This document shows, piece after piece, positions 15,839 to 24,864 of a stretch of DNA of 47,914 bases (position 1 is its first letter; every line of letters begins with the position of its first letter). Position numbers and translations under genes: made by a program. The notes under the pieces were generated by a model. The model worked only from the letters and a program-made list of their open reading frames with translations. It ran no database searches and was not told the DNA's origin. This stretch comes from an uncultured Chryseobacterium sp. (GTDB taxonomy: Bacteria; Bacteroidota; Bacteroidia; Flavobacteriales; Weeksellaceae), in the NCBI GenBank assembly GCA_913774355.1, contig CAJYGB010000021.1, forward strand, positions 1 to 47,914. The letters run 5' to 3'.

Positions 15839-16966
15839 ATGTCAGAAATTTCCGTTATTGAAGTAAAAAATGCCGATCAGCTCAAGGAGTTCGTAAGGTT
15901 TCCGATGGATCTTTATAAGAATAATCCTTATTATGTTCCTTCTTTCGTGAATGAGGAAATCAATATCTGGAATCCTGCTGAAAATCCGGCCCTTCAATAT
16001 TCTGAAGCCAAACAATTCCTGGCATTTAAAAACAATACGGTTGTCGGGAGGATAGCGCTGATAATCAACCACAAGGAAGAACGTGAACTAGGGATCAGAA
16101 AAGTGCGTTTCGGGTGGATCGATTTCATTGATGATGAAAAGGTTTCCCAGGCTCTTATTCAGAAAGCCATCGATTATGCCATAGAAAAAAATATCGGGAA
16201 AATTGAAGGACCGATGGGTTTTACCAATCTTGATAAAGCAGGAATGCTGACCATGGGCTTCGACAAGCTGGCTACGATGATCGGGATTTATAACCACGCC
16301 TATTATCCGAAGCATCTGGAAAAGCTGGGCCTGACGAAAGAAAAAGAATGGGTGGAATTCGAGTTGCAGTTCCCGGAAGTACTGCCTGAAAAAATACACA
16401 AGTTCAACGAACTGATTTCCCAGAAATACAAACTCAAAGTTTTAAACTTCAAATCGAAAGAGGAGATTATCGAATACGTGGATCCCATGTTTGACCTCCT
16501 GGATGAAACCTATAAGCATCTGTCTACTTACACCCCTATTTCCGACGAACAGCGTAAAACGTATAAAGAGAAATATTTTAAACTTATCGATAAGGATTAT
16601 ATTGTCTGTGTCGCTGACGATGCCAATCAGCTGGTTGCCTTTGCCATCACCATGCCTTCTTATTCCGGCGCCCTGCAGAAATCCAAAGGAAAGCTGCTGC
16701 CTTTCGGATGGTGGTACTTCCTGAGAGCCGGAAAAAAGAACGACCGGGCGAATTTTTACCTGATCGGGATTCATCCCGACTATCAGAGAAGAGGCGTTAC
16801 TTCTATTATTTTCAAGGAAATCTGGAAACTCTTCAGGAAAAAAGGAGTCAAATACCTGGAAACCAATCCTGAACTGGAAGAAAACAAAAGCGTCCAGCTT
16901 TTATGGCAGGATTACGATCCGGTGAACCATAAGAGACGACGGACCTATTCTATGGAGATCAAATAA
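15839..16966 (+). CDS. GNAT-fold acetyltransferase-like protein
   Basis: The 375-aa protein has a C-terminal GNAT-like core, FYLIGIHPDYQRRGVTSIIF (about residues 307-326), with the acetyl-CoA loop QRRGV. The N-terminal half contains EGPMGFTNLDKAGML and is conserved in many Bacteroidetes proteins of this size. The substrate is unknown. It is cytoplasmic with no membrane segments. It is divergent from the zinc peptidase and stands before the small membrane gene and nuo operon, but no link with respiration is evident. Confidence 0.8.
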   Translation: MSEISVIEVKNADQLKEFVRFPMDLYKNNPYYVPSFVNEEINIWNPAENPALQYSEAKQFLAFKNNTVVGRIALIINHKEERELGIRKVRFGWIDFIDDEKVSQALIQKAIDYAIEKNIGKIEGPMGFTNLDKAGMLTMGFDKLATMIGIYNHAYYPKHLEKLGLTKEKEWVEFELQFPEVLPEKIHKFNELISQKYKLKVLNFKSKEEIIEYVDPMFDLLDETYKHLSTYTPISDEQRKTYKEKYFKLIDKDYIVCVADDANQLVAFAITMPSYSGALQKSKGKLLPFGWWYFLRAGKKNDRANFYLIGIHPDYQRRGVTSIIFKEIWKLFRKKGVKYLETNPELEENKSVQLLWQDYDPVNHKRRRTYSMEIK

Positions 16967-17005
16967 TTCCATTGTTGAAAGTAGACTTATCAGAAATTTG
17001 AAGAT

Positions 17006-17182
17006 ATGAAACCACACCTAATTGTTTTCGGGATTTTGATTGCCGGATTTATCGCCTACAATTTATTTTTCCGGATCGGTGACGAAAGAACGAACACCGC
17101 AGTCAATATCATTTATGCCAGTGTGCTTTTTGCATACATTTCATTTATGGCATATTCTCTCCTCAGAAAAATGAAGAAATAA
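17006..17182 (+). CDS. 58-aa two-helix membrane protein
   Basis: A short frame runs from ATG at 17006 to TAA at 17180-17182. The product MKPHLIVFGILIAGFIAYNL... has two hydrophobic helices (about 4-22 and 35-51), a polar turn GDERTN between them, and a basic end RKMKK. That is a sensible small inner-membrane protein with positive-inside ends. It is too short to assign to a family. It lies 39 bases after the GNAT gene and 121 bases before nuoA, outside the nuo promoter. Confidence 0.65.
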   Translation: MKPHLIVFGILIAGFIAYNLFFRIGDERTNTAVNIIYASVLFAYISFMAYSLLRKMKK

Positions 17183-17272
17183 TCCTTATTTTTACTGATT
17201 CTAAATTATACGTTTCATCTATTTTGAAGCGACTTTTAACCACATAAATTTCATGCTTTCTTGTTTATTCGC

Positions 17273-17280
17273 TAAATTTG
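17273..17280 (+). promoter_or_regulatory. -7 box of the nuo operon
   Basis: TAAATTTG matches TAnnTTTG, 23 bases before nuoA. As the only consensus box I found in this upstream gap, it is the likely promoter for nuoA and much of the operon, including the embedded defence-like cassette. Confidence 0.5.
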
Positions 17281-17303
17281 CAAATTGAGATAATAATGCA
17301 AAA

Positions 17304-17675
17304 ATGAATTTACCTGAAAGTTATATTCCAATCCTTTTACAGGCAGGTGTCGCGATAGGTTTCGTAGCCATTTCTTTGCTTGGAGCGCATTTTTTAGGTC
17401 CTAAACAGAAAAAAGGAAATTCTGTGAAAAACCAGAGCTGGGAATGTGGAGTCCCGGTGGAAGGAAATGCAAGAACGCCTTTTTCTATCAAATACTTTTT
17501 AACAGCAGTACTGTTTGTATTATTCGATATTGAAATCGTATTCTTCTATCCTTATGCCGTCAACTTCAGAGAATTCGGGATGGAAGGCTTCCTGGCGGTG
17601 CTTACTTTTGTAGCAATCTTCTTTATGGCATTTTTCTATGTCTGGAAGAGAGGGGCACTGGATTGGGATAAGTAA
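17304..17675 (+). CDS. nuoA: NADH-quinone oxidoreductase subunit A
   Basis: The 123-aa membrane subunit has three helices (about 9-29, 67-88, 95-116) and the conserved signatures SWECGVP and KYFLTAVLFVLFDIEIVF. It is part of the proton-pumping membrane arm of complex I, near the quinone site. It opens the nuoA-N operon. The size is normal. Confidence 0.95.
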   Translation: MNLPESYIPILLQAGVAIGFVAISLLGAHFLGPKQKKGNSVKNQSWECGVPVEGNARTPFSIKYFLTAVLFVLFDIEIVFFYPYAVNFREFGMEGFLAVLTFVAIFFMAFFYVWKRGALDWDK

Positions 17676-17776
17676 AGAAATAGAAATTGTAAATGACCGT
17701 TTTAGACAGGACAATTAGGTTTAATGACTAACATTAACACGTATCCGGGATCTAAATTAAATCTTAAATCAATCAA

Positions 17777-18337
17777 ATGTCAGATAACAAACCAGTAATA
17801 AGAACAGATGCACCGGCTCCGGAAGGATTTGAAGGAGAAGGGTTTTTCGCAACGAAACTGAGCAGCGTCATCGGGATGGCCAGAAAATTCTCTCTTTGGC
17901 CGTTGCCTTTCGCAACCTCTTGTTGTGGCATCGAGTTTATGGCAACCCTTAACCCAACGTATGACGCTTCAAGATTCGGGATGGAAAGAAACTCTTTTTC
18001 CCCGAGACAGGCAGACTTACTGATGGTGTGCGGAACCATATCCAAGAAATTAGGACCGGTCCTAAAAGAAGTGTACACCCAGATGGCCGAGCCGAAATGG
18101 GTGGTTGCCGTAGGAGCTTGTGCTTCGAGCGGCGGTATTTTTGACACTTACTCCGTATTGCAGGGAATCGATAAAATAATTCCGGTAGACGTCTATGTTC
18201 CGGGATGCCCTCCCCGACCTGAGCAGATCATCGAAGGGGTAATGCAGGTTCAGGCCCTGGCTGAAAGCGAAAGCATCAGAAGAAGAGACACTCCTGAATA
18301 TCAGAAATTATTAGATTCTTACAATATTAGCAACTAA
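17777..18337 (+). CDS. nuoB: NADH-quinone oxidoreductase subunit B
   Basis: The 186-aa peripheral subunit carries the terminal 4Fe-4S cluster N2, which passes electrons to quinone. Cluster ligands are visible in TSCCGIEFMAT (the tandem cysteines), VGACASSGG and YVPGCPPRPEQ. It lies 101 bases after nuoA and 5 bases before nuoC. Confidence 0.97.
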   Translation: MSDNKPVIRTDAPAPEGFEGEGFFATKLSSVIGMARKFSLWPLPFATSCCGIEFMATLNPTYDASRFGMERNSFSPRQADLLMVCGTISKKLGPVLKEVYTQMAEPKWVVAVGACASSGGIFDTYSVLQGIDKIIPVDVYVPGCPPRPEQIIEGVMQVQALAESESIRRRDTPEYQKLLDSYNISN

Positions 18338-18342
18338 CGGAA

Positions 18343-18837
18343 ATGACCAACGAATTTGTATTAGAAGCCATCACAAGAGAATTTCCGGAATCTGTTATTG
18401 CCAGTTCAGAACCGTATGGAATGCTGACGGTTGAAGTAAAGAAAGAAGACCTGAAGAAAATCGTTCATTACCTGAAAGATTCGTCACTGGAAATCAATTT
18501 CCTGACGGATATCTGCGGGATCCATTATCCTGAATTTCCGGAGAAGGAAATCGGTGTGGTGTATCACCTGCATAATATGATGACGAACTTCAGACTGCGT
18601 CTGAAAATTTTTATGTCCAGGGAAAATGTGGAGATTGATTCTTTAGTGGATCTTTACGCCGGAGCCAACTGGATGGAAAGGGAAACGTATGATTTCTTCG
18701 GAATTAAATTTAAAGGACACCCGGATCTGAGACCTATCCTGAATATGGAAGACCTCGGCTATCACCCTATGCTGAAGGAATATCGTCTGGAAGACGGCAC
18801 AAGAACCGACAAGAACGACGATATGTTCGGAAGATAA
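18343..18837 (+). CDS. nuoC: NADH-quinone oxidoreductase subunit C
   Basis: The 164-aa subunit of the quinone module has the family signatures FLTDICGIHYPE, ANWMERETYDFFGIKFKGHPDLRPIL and the acidic, arginine-rich end KEYRLEDG. It is a separate gene from nuoD, unlike the fused NuoCD of enterobacteria. A 62-base spacer with short AGC-rich repeats separates it from nuoD. Confidence 0.95.
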   Translation: MTNEFVLEAITREFPESVIASSEPYGMLTVEVKKEDLKKIVHYLKDSSLEINFLTDICGIHYPEFPEKEIGVVYHLHNMMTNFRLRLKIFMSRENVEIDSLVDLYAGANWMERETYDFFGIKFKGHPDLRPILNMEDLGYHPMLKEYRLEDGTRTDKNDDMFGR

Positions 18838-18899
18838 TATAGCTTCTGGTGAATGGCAATTAGCCGATAGCCAAAAGCAAATAGCTAAAAGCAAATATT

Positions 18900-20123
18900 A
18901 TGAAAGATAACTCATTATCTAATATACTTAACCAATACGACAGTAAGGAACAGATTGACGGACAGTTGTATACCCTCAATCTAGGACCTACCCACCCAGC
19001 TACCCACGGGATTTTCCAGAATGTCCTGACCATGGACGGAGAAAGAATCCTTCACGCAGAGCAGACCGTAGGCTATATCCACAGGGCATTTGAGAAAATT
19101 TCCGAAAGAAGGAATTATTCCCAGATCACTACCCTTACCGATCGTATGAATTACTGTTCTGCGCCGATTAACAACTTAGGCTGGCACATGACGGTTGAAA
19201 AGCTGATCGGGGTTGAAGTTCCGAAACGTGTAGACTATATGCGTGTTATTTTAATGGAGCTTGCCAGAATCGGTGACCACCTGATCTGCAACGGGGTAAC
19301 CGGGATGGACTCAGGCGCAATTACAGGACTTACCTATATGTTCATCGAAAGAGAACGTATTTATGACATGTACGAACAGATCTGCGGAGCGAGGATGACG
19401 ACCAATATGGGAAGGATCGGAGGTTTTGAAAGAGATTTCACTCCGAAGTTCCATGAGCTGATCAAGGATTTCCTTAAAACCTTCCCCCCTAGATTTAAAG
19501 AATTCTGTACGCTTCTTGAGAGAAACAGAATCTTTATGGACAGAACCATCGGAGCAGGATCTATTTCTGCGGAAAGAGCATTAAGCTATGGTTTCACAGG
19601 TCCGAATTTACGTGCAACAGGTGTGGATTATGACGTGAGAGTTGCGCAGCCTTATTCTTCTTACGAGGATTTCGACTTTATCATTCCGGTGGGAACTTCC
19701 GGAGATACCTACGACCGTTTCATGGTTCGTCAGCAGGAAATCTGGGAATCTATTAAAATCATCAAACAAGCATACGAAAACCTTCCTGAAGGACCATTCC
19801 ACGCGGATGTTCCGGATTTCTACCTTCCTGAAAAGGCAGATGTTTACCAGAAAATGGAAGCCCTGATCTACCACTTCAAGATCGTCATGGGAGAAACCGA
19901 CGTTCCGAAAGGAGAAGTTTACCATGCCGTGGAAGGAGGAAACGGTGAATTAGGGTTCTATTTAGTAAGTGACGGCGGAAGAAGCCCTTACCGACTGCAT
20001 TTCAGAAGACCTTGTTTTATTTACTACCAGGCGTATCCTGAAATGATTACAGGTTCTGTGATCTCCGATGCGATCGTTACCATGTGTAGTATGAATATTA
20101 TTGCGGGAGAATTAGACGCATAA
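18900..20123 (+). CDS. nuoD: NADH-quinone oxidoreductase subunit D
   Basis: The 407-aa protein is related to the large subunit of NiFe hydrogenases and forms the quinone pocket together with NuoB. Signatures include LNLGPTHPATHG, GYIHRAFEKISERRNY, TDRMNYCS, GARMTTNMGRIGG and the C-terminal DAIVTMCSMNIIAGELDA. The His of THPATHG is the expected quinone ligand. Length is typical. Confidence 0.97.
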   Translation: MKDNSLSNILNQYDSKEQIDGQLYTLNLGPTHPATHGIFQNVLTMDGERILHAEQTVGYIHRAFEKISERRNYSQITTLTDRMNYCSAPINNLGWHMTVEKLIGVEVPKRVDYMRVILMELARIGDHLICNGVTGMDSGAITGLTYMFIERERIYDMYEQICGARMTTNMGRIGGFERDFTPKFHELIKDFLKTFPPRFKEFCTLLERNRIFMDRTIGAGSISAERALSYGFTGPNLRATGVDYDVRVAQPYSSYEDFDFIIPVGTSGDTYDRFMVRQQEIWESIKIIKQAYENLPEGPFHADVPDFYLPEKADVYQKMEALIYHFKIVMGETDVPKGEVYHAVEGGNGELGFYLVSDGGRSPYRLHFRRPCFIYYQAYPEMITGSVISDAIVTMCSMNIIAGELDA

Positions 20124-20132
20124 AACGGTAAA

Positions 20133-20207
20133 AAGTACAATGTATTGATATACAATGTACTTGGAAAATATAAACAGATAATAATACTTTGTACTTTGTA
20201 CAATGTA
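20133..20207. repeat. TACAATGTA repeats in the nuoD-nuoE spacer
   Basis: TACAATGTA occurs at 20136-20144, 20151-20159 and 20199-20207. The first two lie in a near-palindrome (20133-20145 and 20150-20162) that could form a hairpin in the mRNA. The third contains the ATG at 20203, which is therefore an unlikely nuoE start. Confidence 0.6.
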
Positions 20208-20226
20208 CATTTTACAACCAAATAAA

Positions 20227-20736
20227 ATGAGCGAAACAATAGCTTTTAAACCGGAAAGTTTAGCACAGGTGCATAAGATGATGGCAAGATATCCCGAGGG
20301 AAGACAAAAATCGGCCCTTATTCCTGTTCTTCACCTGGCACAGAAAGAATTCGGCGGATGGCTGGACGTTCCGGTAATGGATTATGTTGCGGAACTACTG
20401 AGCATCAAGCCGATCGAAGTATATGAAGTGGCGACTTTCTACACCATGTTCAATATGAAGCCTGTGGGTAAATATGTGCTGGAAGTATGCAGAACGGGAC
20501 CTTGCATGGTTTCGGGAAGCGAAAAGATCCTGAACCACATCAGAACCAAACTGAACATTAAAGACGGGGAAACGACGGAAGACGGAATGTTCACGTTAAA
20601 GCCCGCAGAATGCCTTGGTGCGTGCGGATATGCCCCGATGATGCAGCTGGGGAAATTCTTCCACGAAAATTTAACGATAGAAAAAGTAGACGAAATCCTT
20701 GATCTTTGCAGAGAAGGGCAGGTTGCTTTGGACTAA
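20227..20736 (+). CDS. nuoE: NADH-quinone oxidoreductase subunit E
   Basis: The 169-aa thioredoxin-fold subunit binds the 2Fe-2S cluster N1a, with ligands in VCRTGPCMVSGSE and ECLGACGYAPMM. It is part of the NADH-oxidising N-module with NuoF and NuoG. I start it at the ATG at 20227 (MSETIAFKPES), since the ATG at 20203 is inside a repeat. In ordinary operons nuoF follows directly; here a two-gene AT-rich cassette starts 9 bases after the nuoE stop. Confidence 0.95.
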   Translation: MSETIAFKPESLAQVHKMMARYPEGRQKSALIPVLHLAQKEFGGWLDVPVMDYVAELLSIKPIEVYEVATFYTMFNMKPVGKYVLEVCRTGPCMVSGSEKILNHIRTKLNIKDGETTEDGMFTLKPAECLGACGYAPMMQLGKFFHENLTIEKVDEILDLCREGQVALD

Positions 20737-20745
20737 TAGAATAGT

Positions 20746-21888
20746 ATGAAAAACCAACATCTTACATATTTTAAAGTAGAAAACTTCAAGAAATTTGATT
20801 CTCTTGAAGTTAAAGATATTGGTCAGTTTAATTTGATTGTTGGGGATAATAACGTTGGGAAAACAATTCTATTAGAAGCAATTTCTTTAAAACTAAGCCC
20901 TAAAGACTTCTTAGGAGATTTGCAATTTATATTAGAAAAAAGATTAATTAACTTTGATAATTCAAAATTAGATATAAATGCTATTAATATAAATCATAAG
21001 AGAAACGTTGTAGGATTAGTTCAAAATAATATGAACAAACCTTTATTGTTTGAATGTAAATATAAAGATAATACGGTTAAACATTTACATATTGAAAATA
21101 AGTTTGATTATAATCCTTTAAATGAAAATACTACTAAAAAATTTATTGAAGATGTAGATTTATTTGGTTATAAAGAAATAAATCAATTATCTAAAAATTG
21201 GATTATTTTTAAGAGTAACTTCAAGAAAGACATTCTATACAAAGAACAGAAAATAATTTTTCTTGTTGATGTGACATCAACTTATTATAACCAATTTTTA
21301 AACAGTTCAATCTATTTGCCTTTTATAAAATTATCTGATTTATATGCAATTGATCTAATTAGATTTCTTAATCAGCTAATTAATAGTCCTAAAGATGAAG
21401 AATTTTTAATTCAAATATTAAATAAGTTATCTAATATAAAAATTATTCGATTAAGAATAGGTGATTATATAGATGGAAATGAAGTAATACAAATATCGAC
21501 TGAAAATAGAATAGAATATCATCCTATAACAGAGTATGGTGATGGATTTATAAGAATATTTAGAATTATTGTTGAATTGTTATTTAATCAAAATTTTAAT
21601 TATTTATGTATAGATGAAATAGAAACAGGTATTCATTATTCAAGACAAAAAAGTTTTTGGATTGATATTATAAAAATATGTAAAGATTTAGATATACAAC
21701 TTTTTGCTACTACCCATTCAAACGAATGTCTTCGTGCATTTTATGAAGCAAGCAAAGAATTAAATGAACAAAAAGATATAAGACTAATTAGTCTTCAAGA
21801 AGGAGAACAGGAAAAAATTTATAGTACAACCTATAACTTTGAAAACATAGAAGCGGGCCTATATTCTAATATTGAGTTGAGAGCATAA
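20746..21888 (+). CDS. SMC/OLD-type AAA ATPase embedded in the nuo operon
   Basis: The 380-aa protein begins YFKVENFKKFDSLEVKDIG and has Walker A GDNNVGKT at residues 33-40. A signature-like EYGDGF lies near residue 262, Walker B LCIDEIETGIHYSRQ near 288, and the H-loop FATTHSNEC near 325. This is the ABC-type ATPase of the OLD/AAA_15/AAA_21 group that partners Toprim or nuclease proteins in several phage defence systems. It is not part of complex I. The gene is very AT-rich, unlike the nuo genes. Its stop overlaps the start of the Toprim gene (TAATG), so the pair is translated together. A specific named system cannot be assigned. Confidence 0.85.
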   Translation: MKNQHLTYFKVENFKKFDSLEVKDIGQFNLIVGDNNVGKTILLEAISLKLSPKDFLGDLQFILEKRLINFDNSKLDINAININHKRNVVGLVQNNMNKPLLFECKYKDNTVKHLHIENKFDYNPLNENTTKKFIEDVDLFGYKEINQLSKNWIIFKSNFKKDILYKEQKIIFLVDVTSTYYNQFLNSSIYLPFIKLSDLYAIDLIRFLNQLINSPKDEEFLIQILNKLSNIKIIRLRIGDYIDGNEVIQISTENRIEYHPITEYGDGFIRIFRIIVELLFNQNFNYLCIDEIETGIHYSRQKSFWIDIIKICKDLDIQLFATTHSNECLRAFYEASKELNEQKDIRLISLQEGEQEKIYSTTYNFENIEAGLYSNIELRA

Positions 21889-22523
21889 TGAAAGAATATG
21901 GTCAAAATACAATATTTGTAGAAGGAGAATCTGATAAAAAATTTATAGATTATCTACTTTTGCAATTCTTTGGGATTAATGATCCTGCACTGGTAATAGA
22001 TGTGAAAGGTAAAGATAAATTAAAAAATAATCCTTTGCTTATTAACGAGAGAAGACGTTCTGAAGGAGCAAAAAATTTAATAATATTCGACACCGACTTT
22101 AATAATTCTATTTCAAAAGGAGGAAGAGAAAAGAGATTAAAAGAATATGAAGCGATAGGTCATGATCTGAATATTCATTTATCAATTTTTCTTTTGCCAT
22201 TTAATGATCAAAATGAAGGACTTTTAGAAGATTTTCTAAATACTTGTTTAAAAGAAGAATTCAAATTCTTCGATAATTGCTGGAATACAATGATCGATTG
22301 TGCTAAAGCAGCAAATGTTGATAAAATTAATTTACCTGCGCAAAAAGCATTTCTTTTTTCTAAAATAGATTTATTTAAAGAACATCGAAGTGAAAAATGG
22401 GATTATAAATCCTCTTCAAAATACCAATATGATGACAAAGGAATTTGGGTATTTGAAAGAAATAAAAACGAAAATTTAGATAAACTTTTGAAGTTTATAG
22501 AAGATAATTTATTTAACAATTAG
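21888..22523 (+). CDS. Toprim-domain protein (DUF3226-like), ATPase partner
   Basis: The 211-aa protein has the Toprim pattern: NTIFVEGESDKKFIDYLL with catalytic-type Glu12, and LIIFDTDFN with D68-x-D70. FLLPFNDQNEGLLEDFL follows, the acidic segment seen in DUF3226-type proteins. Toprim domains of this sort act as metal-dependent nucleases or cutters in OLD-, Gabija- and PARIS-like systems, with the ATPase as sensor and switch. A nuclease role is therefore likely but inferred. The gene overlaps the ATPase stop by one base and ends one base before the nuoF ATG. It is AT-rich like its partner. Confidence 0.75.
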   Translation: MKEYGQNTIFVEGESDKKFIDYLLLQFFGINDPALVIDVKGKDKLKNNPLLINERRRSEGAKNLIIFDTDFNNSISKGGREKRLKEYEAIGHDLNIHLSIFLLPFNDQNEGLLEDFLNTCLKEEFKFFDNCWNTMIDCAKAANVDKINLPAQKAFLFSKIDLFKEHRSEKWDYKSSSKYQYDDKGIWVFERNKNENLDKLLKFIEDNLFNN

Positions 22524-22524
22524 A

Positions 22525-23883
22525 ATGAGTAAAAAACTTTTACTTAAAGACGCACATGTTGAAGGCATACGCTATTTTGAAACCTACCGCAAGCAGGGAG
22601 GTTACGGAGCAGCAGAAAAAGCCCTGAAAATGACACCGGACGAAATCCTGGAAGAAGTGAAAACTTCGGGACTTCGCGGACGTGGAGGAGCCGGATTCCC
22701 GACCGGGATGAAATGGAGCTTCCTGGCAAAGCCTGAAGGCGTTCCAAGACACCTTGTGGTAAATGCCGACGAATCCGAGCCGGGAACATTCAAAGACCGA
22801 TACCTGATGGAATTCCTTCCGCATCTTTTAATCGAGGGAATGCTGATTTCATCATACTGCCTGGGTTCCAACACTTCTTACATCTACATCCGTGGAGAGT
22901 ATTCATGGATCCCGGATATTCTGGAAGAAGCGATTGAAGAAGCCAAAGCAGCAGGATTTTTAGGTAAAAATATATTAGGAACAGGTTTCGATCTTGAAAT
23001 CTATGTTCAGAGAGGGGCCGGAGCCTACATTTGTGGGGAAGAAACGGCATTGCTCGAATCTCTTGAAGGAAAAAGAGGAAACCCAAGACTGAAACCACCA
23101 TTCCCGGCTGTAAAAGGACTTTGGGAAAGACCAACCGTAGTGAACAACGTGGAATCAATCGCAGCGATTGTTCCGATCATCGATATAACCGGAGCGGAAT
23201 ATGCCAAAATCGGCGTAGGAAGATCTACCGGGACCAAACTGATTTCAGCCTGTGGAAACATCAATAAACCGGGCGTTTATGAAATCGATATGACGATTAC
23301 CGTTGAAGAATTCATTTACTCTGACGAATACTGCGGCGGAATTAAGGACGGAAAAAGACTGAAAGCCTGTATTCCGGGTGGAAGCTCCGTTCCGATCGTT
23401 CCTGCCAATTTATTACTGAAAACCGTGAACGGAGAACCGAGATACATGAACTACGAATCTTTGGCTGACGGTGGTTTTGCTACCGGAACCATGATGGGTT
23501 CAGGAGGTTTTATTGTACTGGATGAAGATCAGTGTGTGGTGGAACATACCATGACCCTGGCGAGATTCTACAACCACGAAAGCTGCGGACAATGTACGCC
23601 TTGCCGTGAAGGTACGGGATGGATGTATAAGATTCTGAAAAAAATCGAGAAAGGAGAAGGAAAAATGGAAGATATTGATCTGCTTTGGGACATCCAGAGA
23701 AAGATCGAAGGAAATACGATCTGCCCATTGGGTGATGCGGCGGCATGGCCGGTAGCAGCAGCGATCCGTCACTTCAGAGACGAGTTTGAATGGCACGTGA
23801 AAAACCCTGAGTTGTGTAAGACACAGAACTATGGGCTGGCCCATTATGCAGATCCAATCCCTGCTGTTGAGAAAAATGCTTAG
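22525..23883 (+). CDS. nuoF: NADH-quinone oxidoreductase subunit F
   Basis: The 452-aa flavoprotein subunit oxidises NADH. The FMN/NADH site is seen in SGLRGRGGAGFPTGMKW and NADESEPGTFKDR, then GAGAYICGEETALLES. The N3 4Fe-4S ligands are in ESCGQCTPCREGT and the distant NTICPLGDA. The gene keeps a complete, normal N-terminus (MSKKLLLKDAHVEGIRYF), so the upstream insertion did not damage it. The next gene begins one base after its stop. Confidence 0.97.
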   Translation: MSKKLLLKDAHVEGIRYFETYRKQGGYGAAEKALKMTPDEILEEVKTSGLRGRGGAGFPTGMKWSFLAKPEGVPRHLVVNADESEPGTFKDRYLMEFLPHLLIEGMLISSYCLGSNTSYIYIRGEYSWIPDILEEAIEEAKAAGFLGKNILGTGFDLEIYVQRGAGAYICGEETALLESLEGKRGNPRLKPPFPAVKGLWERPTVVNNVESIAAIVPIIDITGAEYAKIGVGRSTGTKLISACGNINKPGVYEIDMTITVEEFIYSDEYCGGIKDGKRLKACIPGGSSVPIVPANLLLKTVNGEPRYMNYESLADGGFATGTMMGSGGFIVLDEDQCVVEHTMTLARFYNHESCGQCTPCREGTGWMYKILKKIEKGEGKMEDIDLLWDIQRKIEGNTICPLGDAAAWPVAAAIRHFRDEFEWHVKNPELCKTQNYGLAHYADPIPAVEKNA

Positions 23884-23884
23884 G

Positions 23885-24823
23885 ATGAAAAGTTTACTGG
23901 CTGCCGGGTTAATGATTTCGGGTTTTGTTTTTGGACAAAGAGCGACAAATGATACCTTGCCGAAAGAAAGGTCCCTTGAAGAAGCTATTGGATATGTGAA
24001 TGTTGCCAATCAATCCAAAAAGATTAAAATTGAAACAGTTCCATTCCAGAATGAAAAGAAAGAAAAACCTTTACCATTAAGCAAAAAAGGACAGATGTTC
24101 GCTTTCTTCGGTTGGAACAGAGGGGCTTTTAGCAACTCGGACATTCATTTCACCGGAAACGGCTATGATTTTCAGCTGAACAATGTATCGGCGAGAGACA
24201 GACCTACGAAATTGGGGATTGTATATATCGACCCGTCTTGGTTTACGGTAGTCCAATATAATTTCAGAGCAGGTTATTTTATTAAAGATAATTTGGCCTT
24301 AGTGCTAGGAATCGATCACATGAAATATGTAATGAATCAAAACCAAACGGTTGGTTTTTCAGGAAATATTTCAGATCCGAAATATGCAGCCATGGTACAG
24401 AACGGACAGGTAAATTTATCTGATGAGCAGTTCCTTACCTTTGAGCATACAGACGGTCTTAATTATGAAAATTTAGGCCTTGAAAAATATAAAAGTCTTG
24501 TTCACAAGAAAAATATAGACCTGGTATGGTCTTACGGAGCCGGTCTCGGTTTCATGTTTCCGAAGAGTAATGTCAAGCTTTTCGGCAATGAGAGAAGCGA
24601 CCGTTTCCACGTAGCCGGTATGGCTACCGATCTGAGATCGAGCTTAAACCTGGTTTTCTGGAACCACTGGATGATCCGGGCAGAAGCCAAAGCCGGGTAC
24701 ATCAATATGTGGGATATTAAAACCACATTGAATAATAAACCGGATAAAGCCCGTCAGGATTTTGTCTTCGGACAGGTGCTGGCAGGAATCGGATATACAT
24801 TTAATACGAAAAAGTATAATTAA
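23885..24823 (+). CDS. Outer-membrane beta-barrel-like protein within the nuo operon
   Basis: The 312-aa product has a signal peptide (MKSLLAAGLMISGFVFGQ). A short charged linker is followed by a domain of repeated aromatic strands (FAFFGWNRGAF, YNFRAGYFIKDNLALVLGIDHMKYV, LNLVFWNHWMIRAEAKAGYINMW) ending GIGYTFNTKKYN. This fits a small outer-membrane barrel of unknown role. It has core-genome composition and starts one base after nuoF, so it is an established operon member rather than a recent arrival. It is not a known complex I subunit and would lie in a different membrane. Confidence 0.8.
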   Translation: MKSLLAAGLMISGFVFGQRATNDTLPKERSLEEAIGYVNVANQSKKIKIETVPFQNEKKEKPLPLSKKGQMFAFFGWNRGAFSNSDIHFTGNGYDFQLNNVSARDRPTKLGIVYIDPSWFTVVQYNFRAGYFIKDNLALVLGIDHMKYVMNQNQTVGFSGNISDPKYAAMVQNGQVNLSDEQFLTFEHTDGLNYENLGLEKYKSLVHKKNIDLVWSYGAGLGFMFPKSNVKLFGNERSDRFHVAGMATDLRSSLNLVFWNHWMIRAEAKAGYINMWDIKTTLNNKPDKARQDFVFGQVLAGIGYTFNTKKYN

Positions 24824-24864
24824 ACAGAGCTTAATGGCTAAGGCATAAGCGAAAAGCATAGAAT

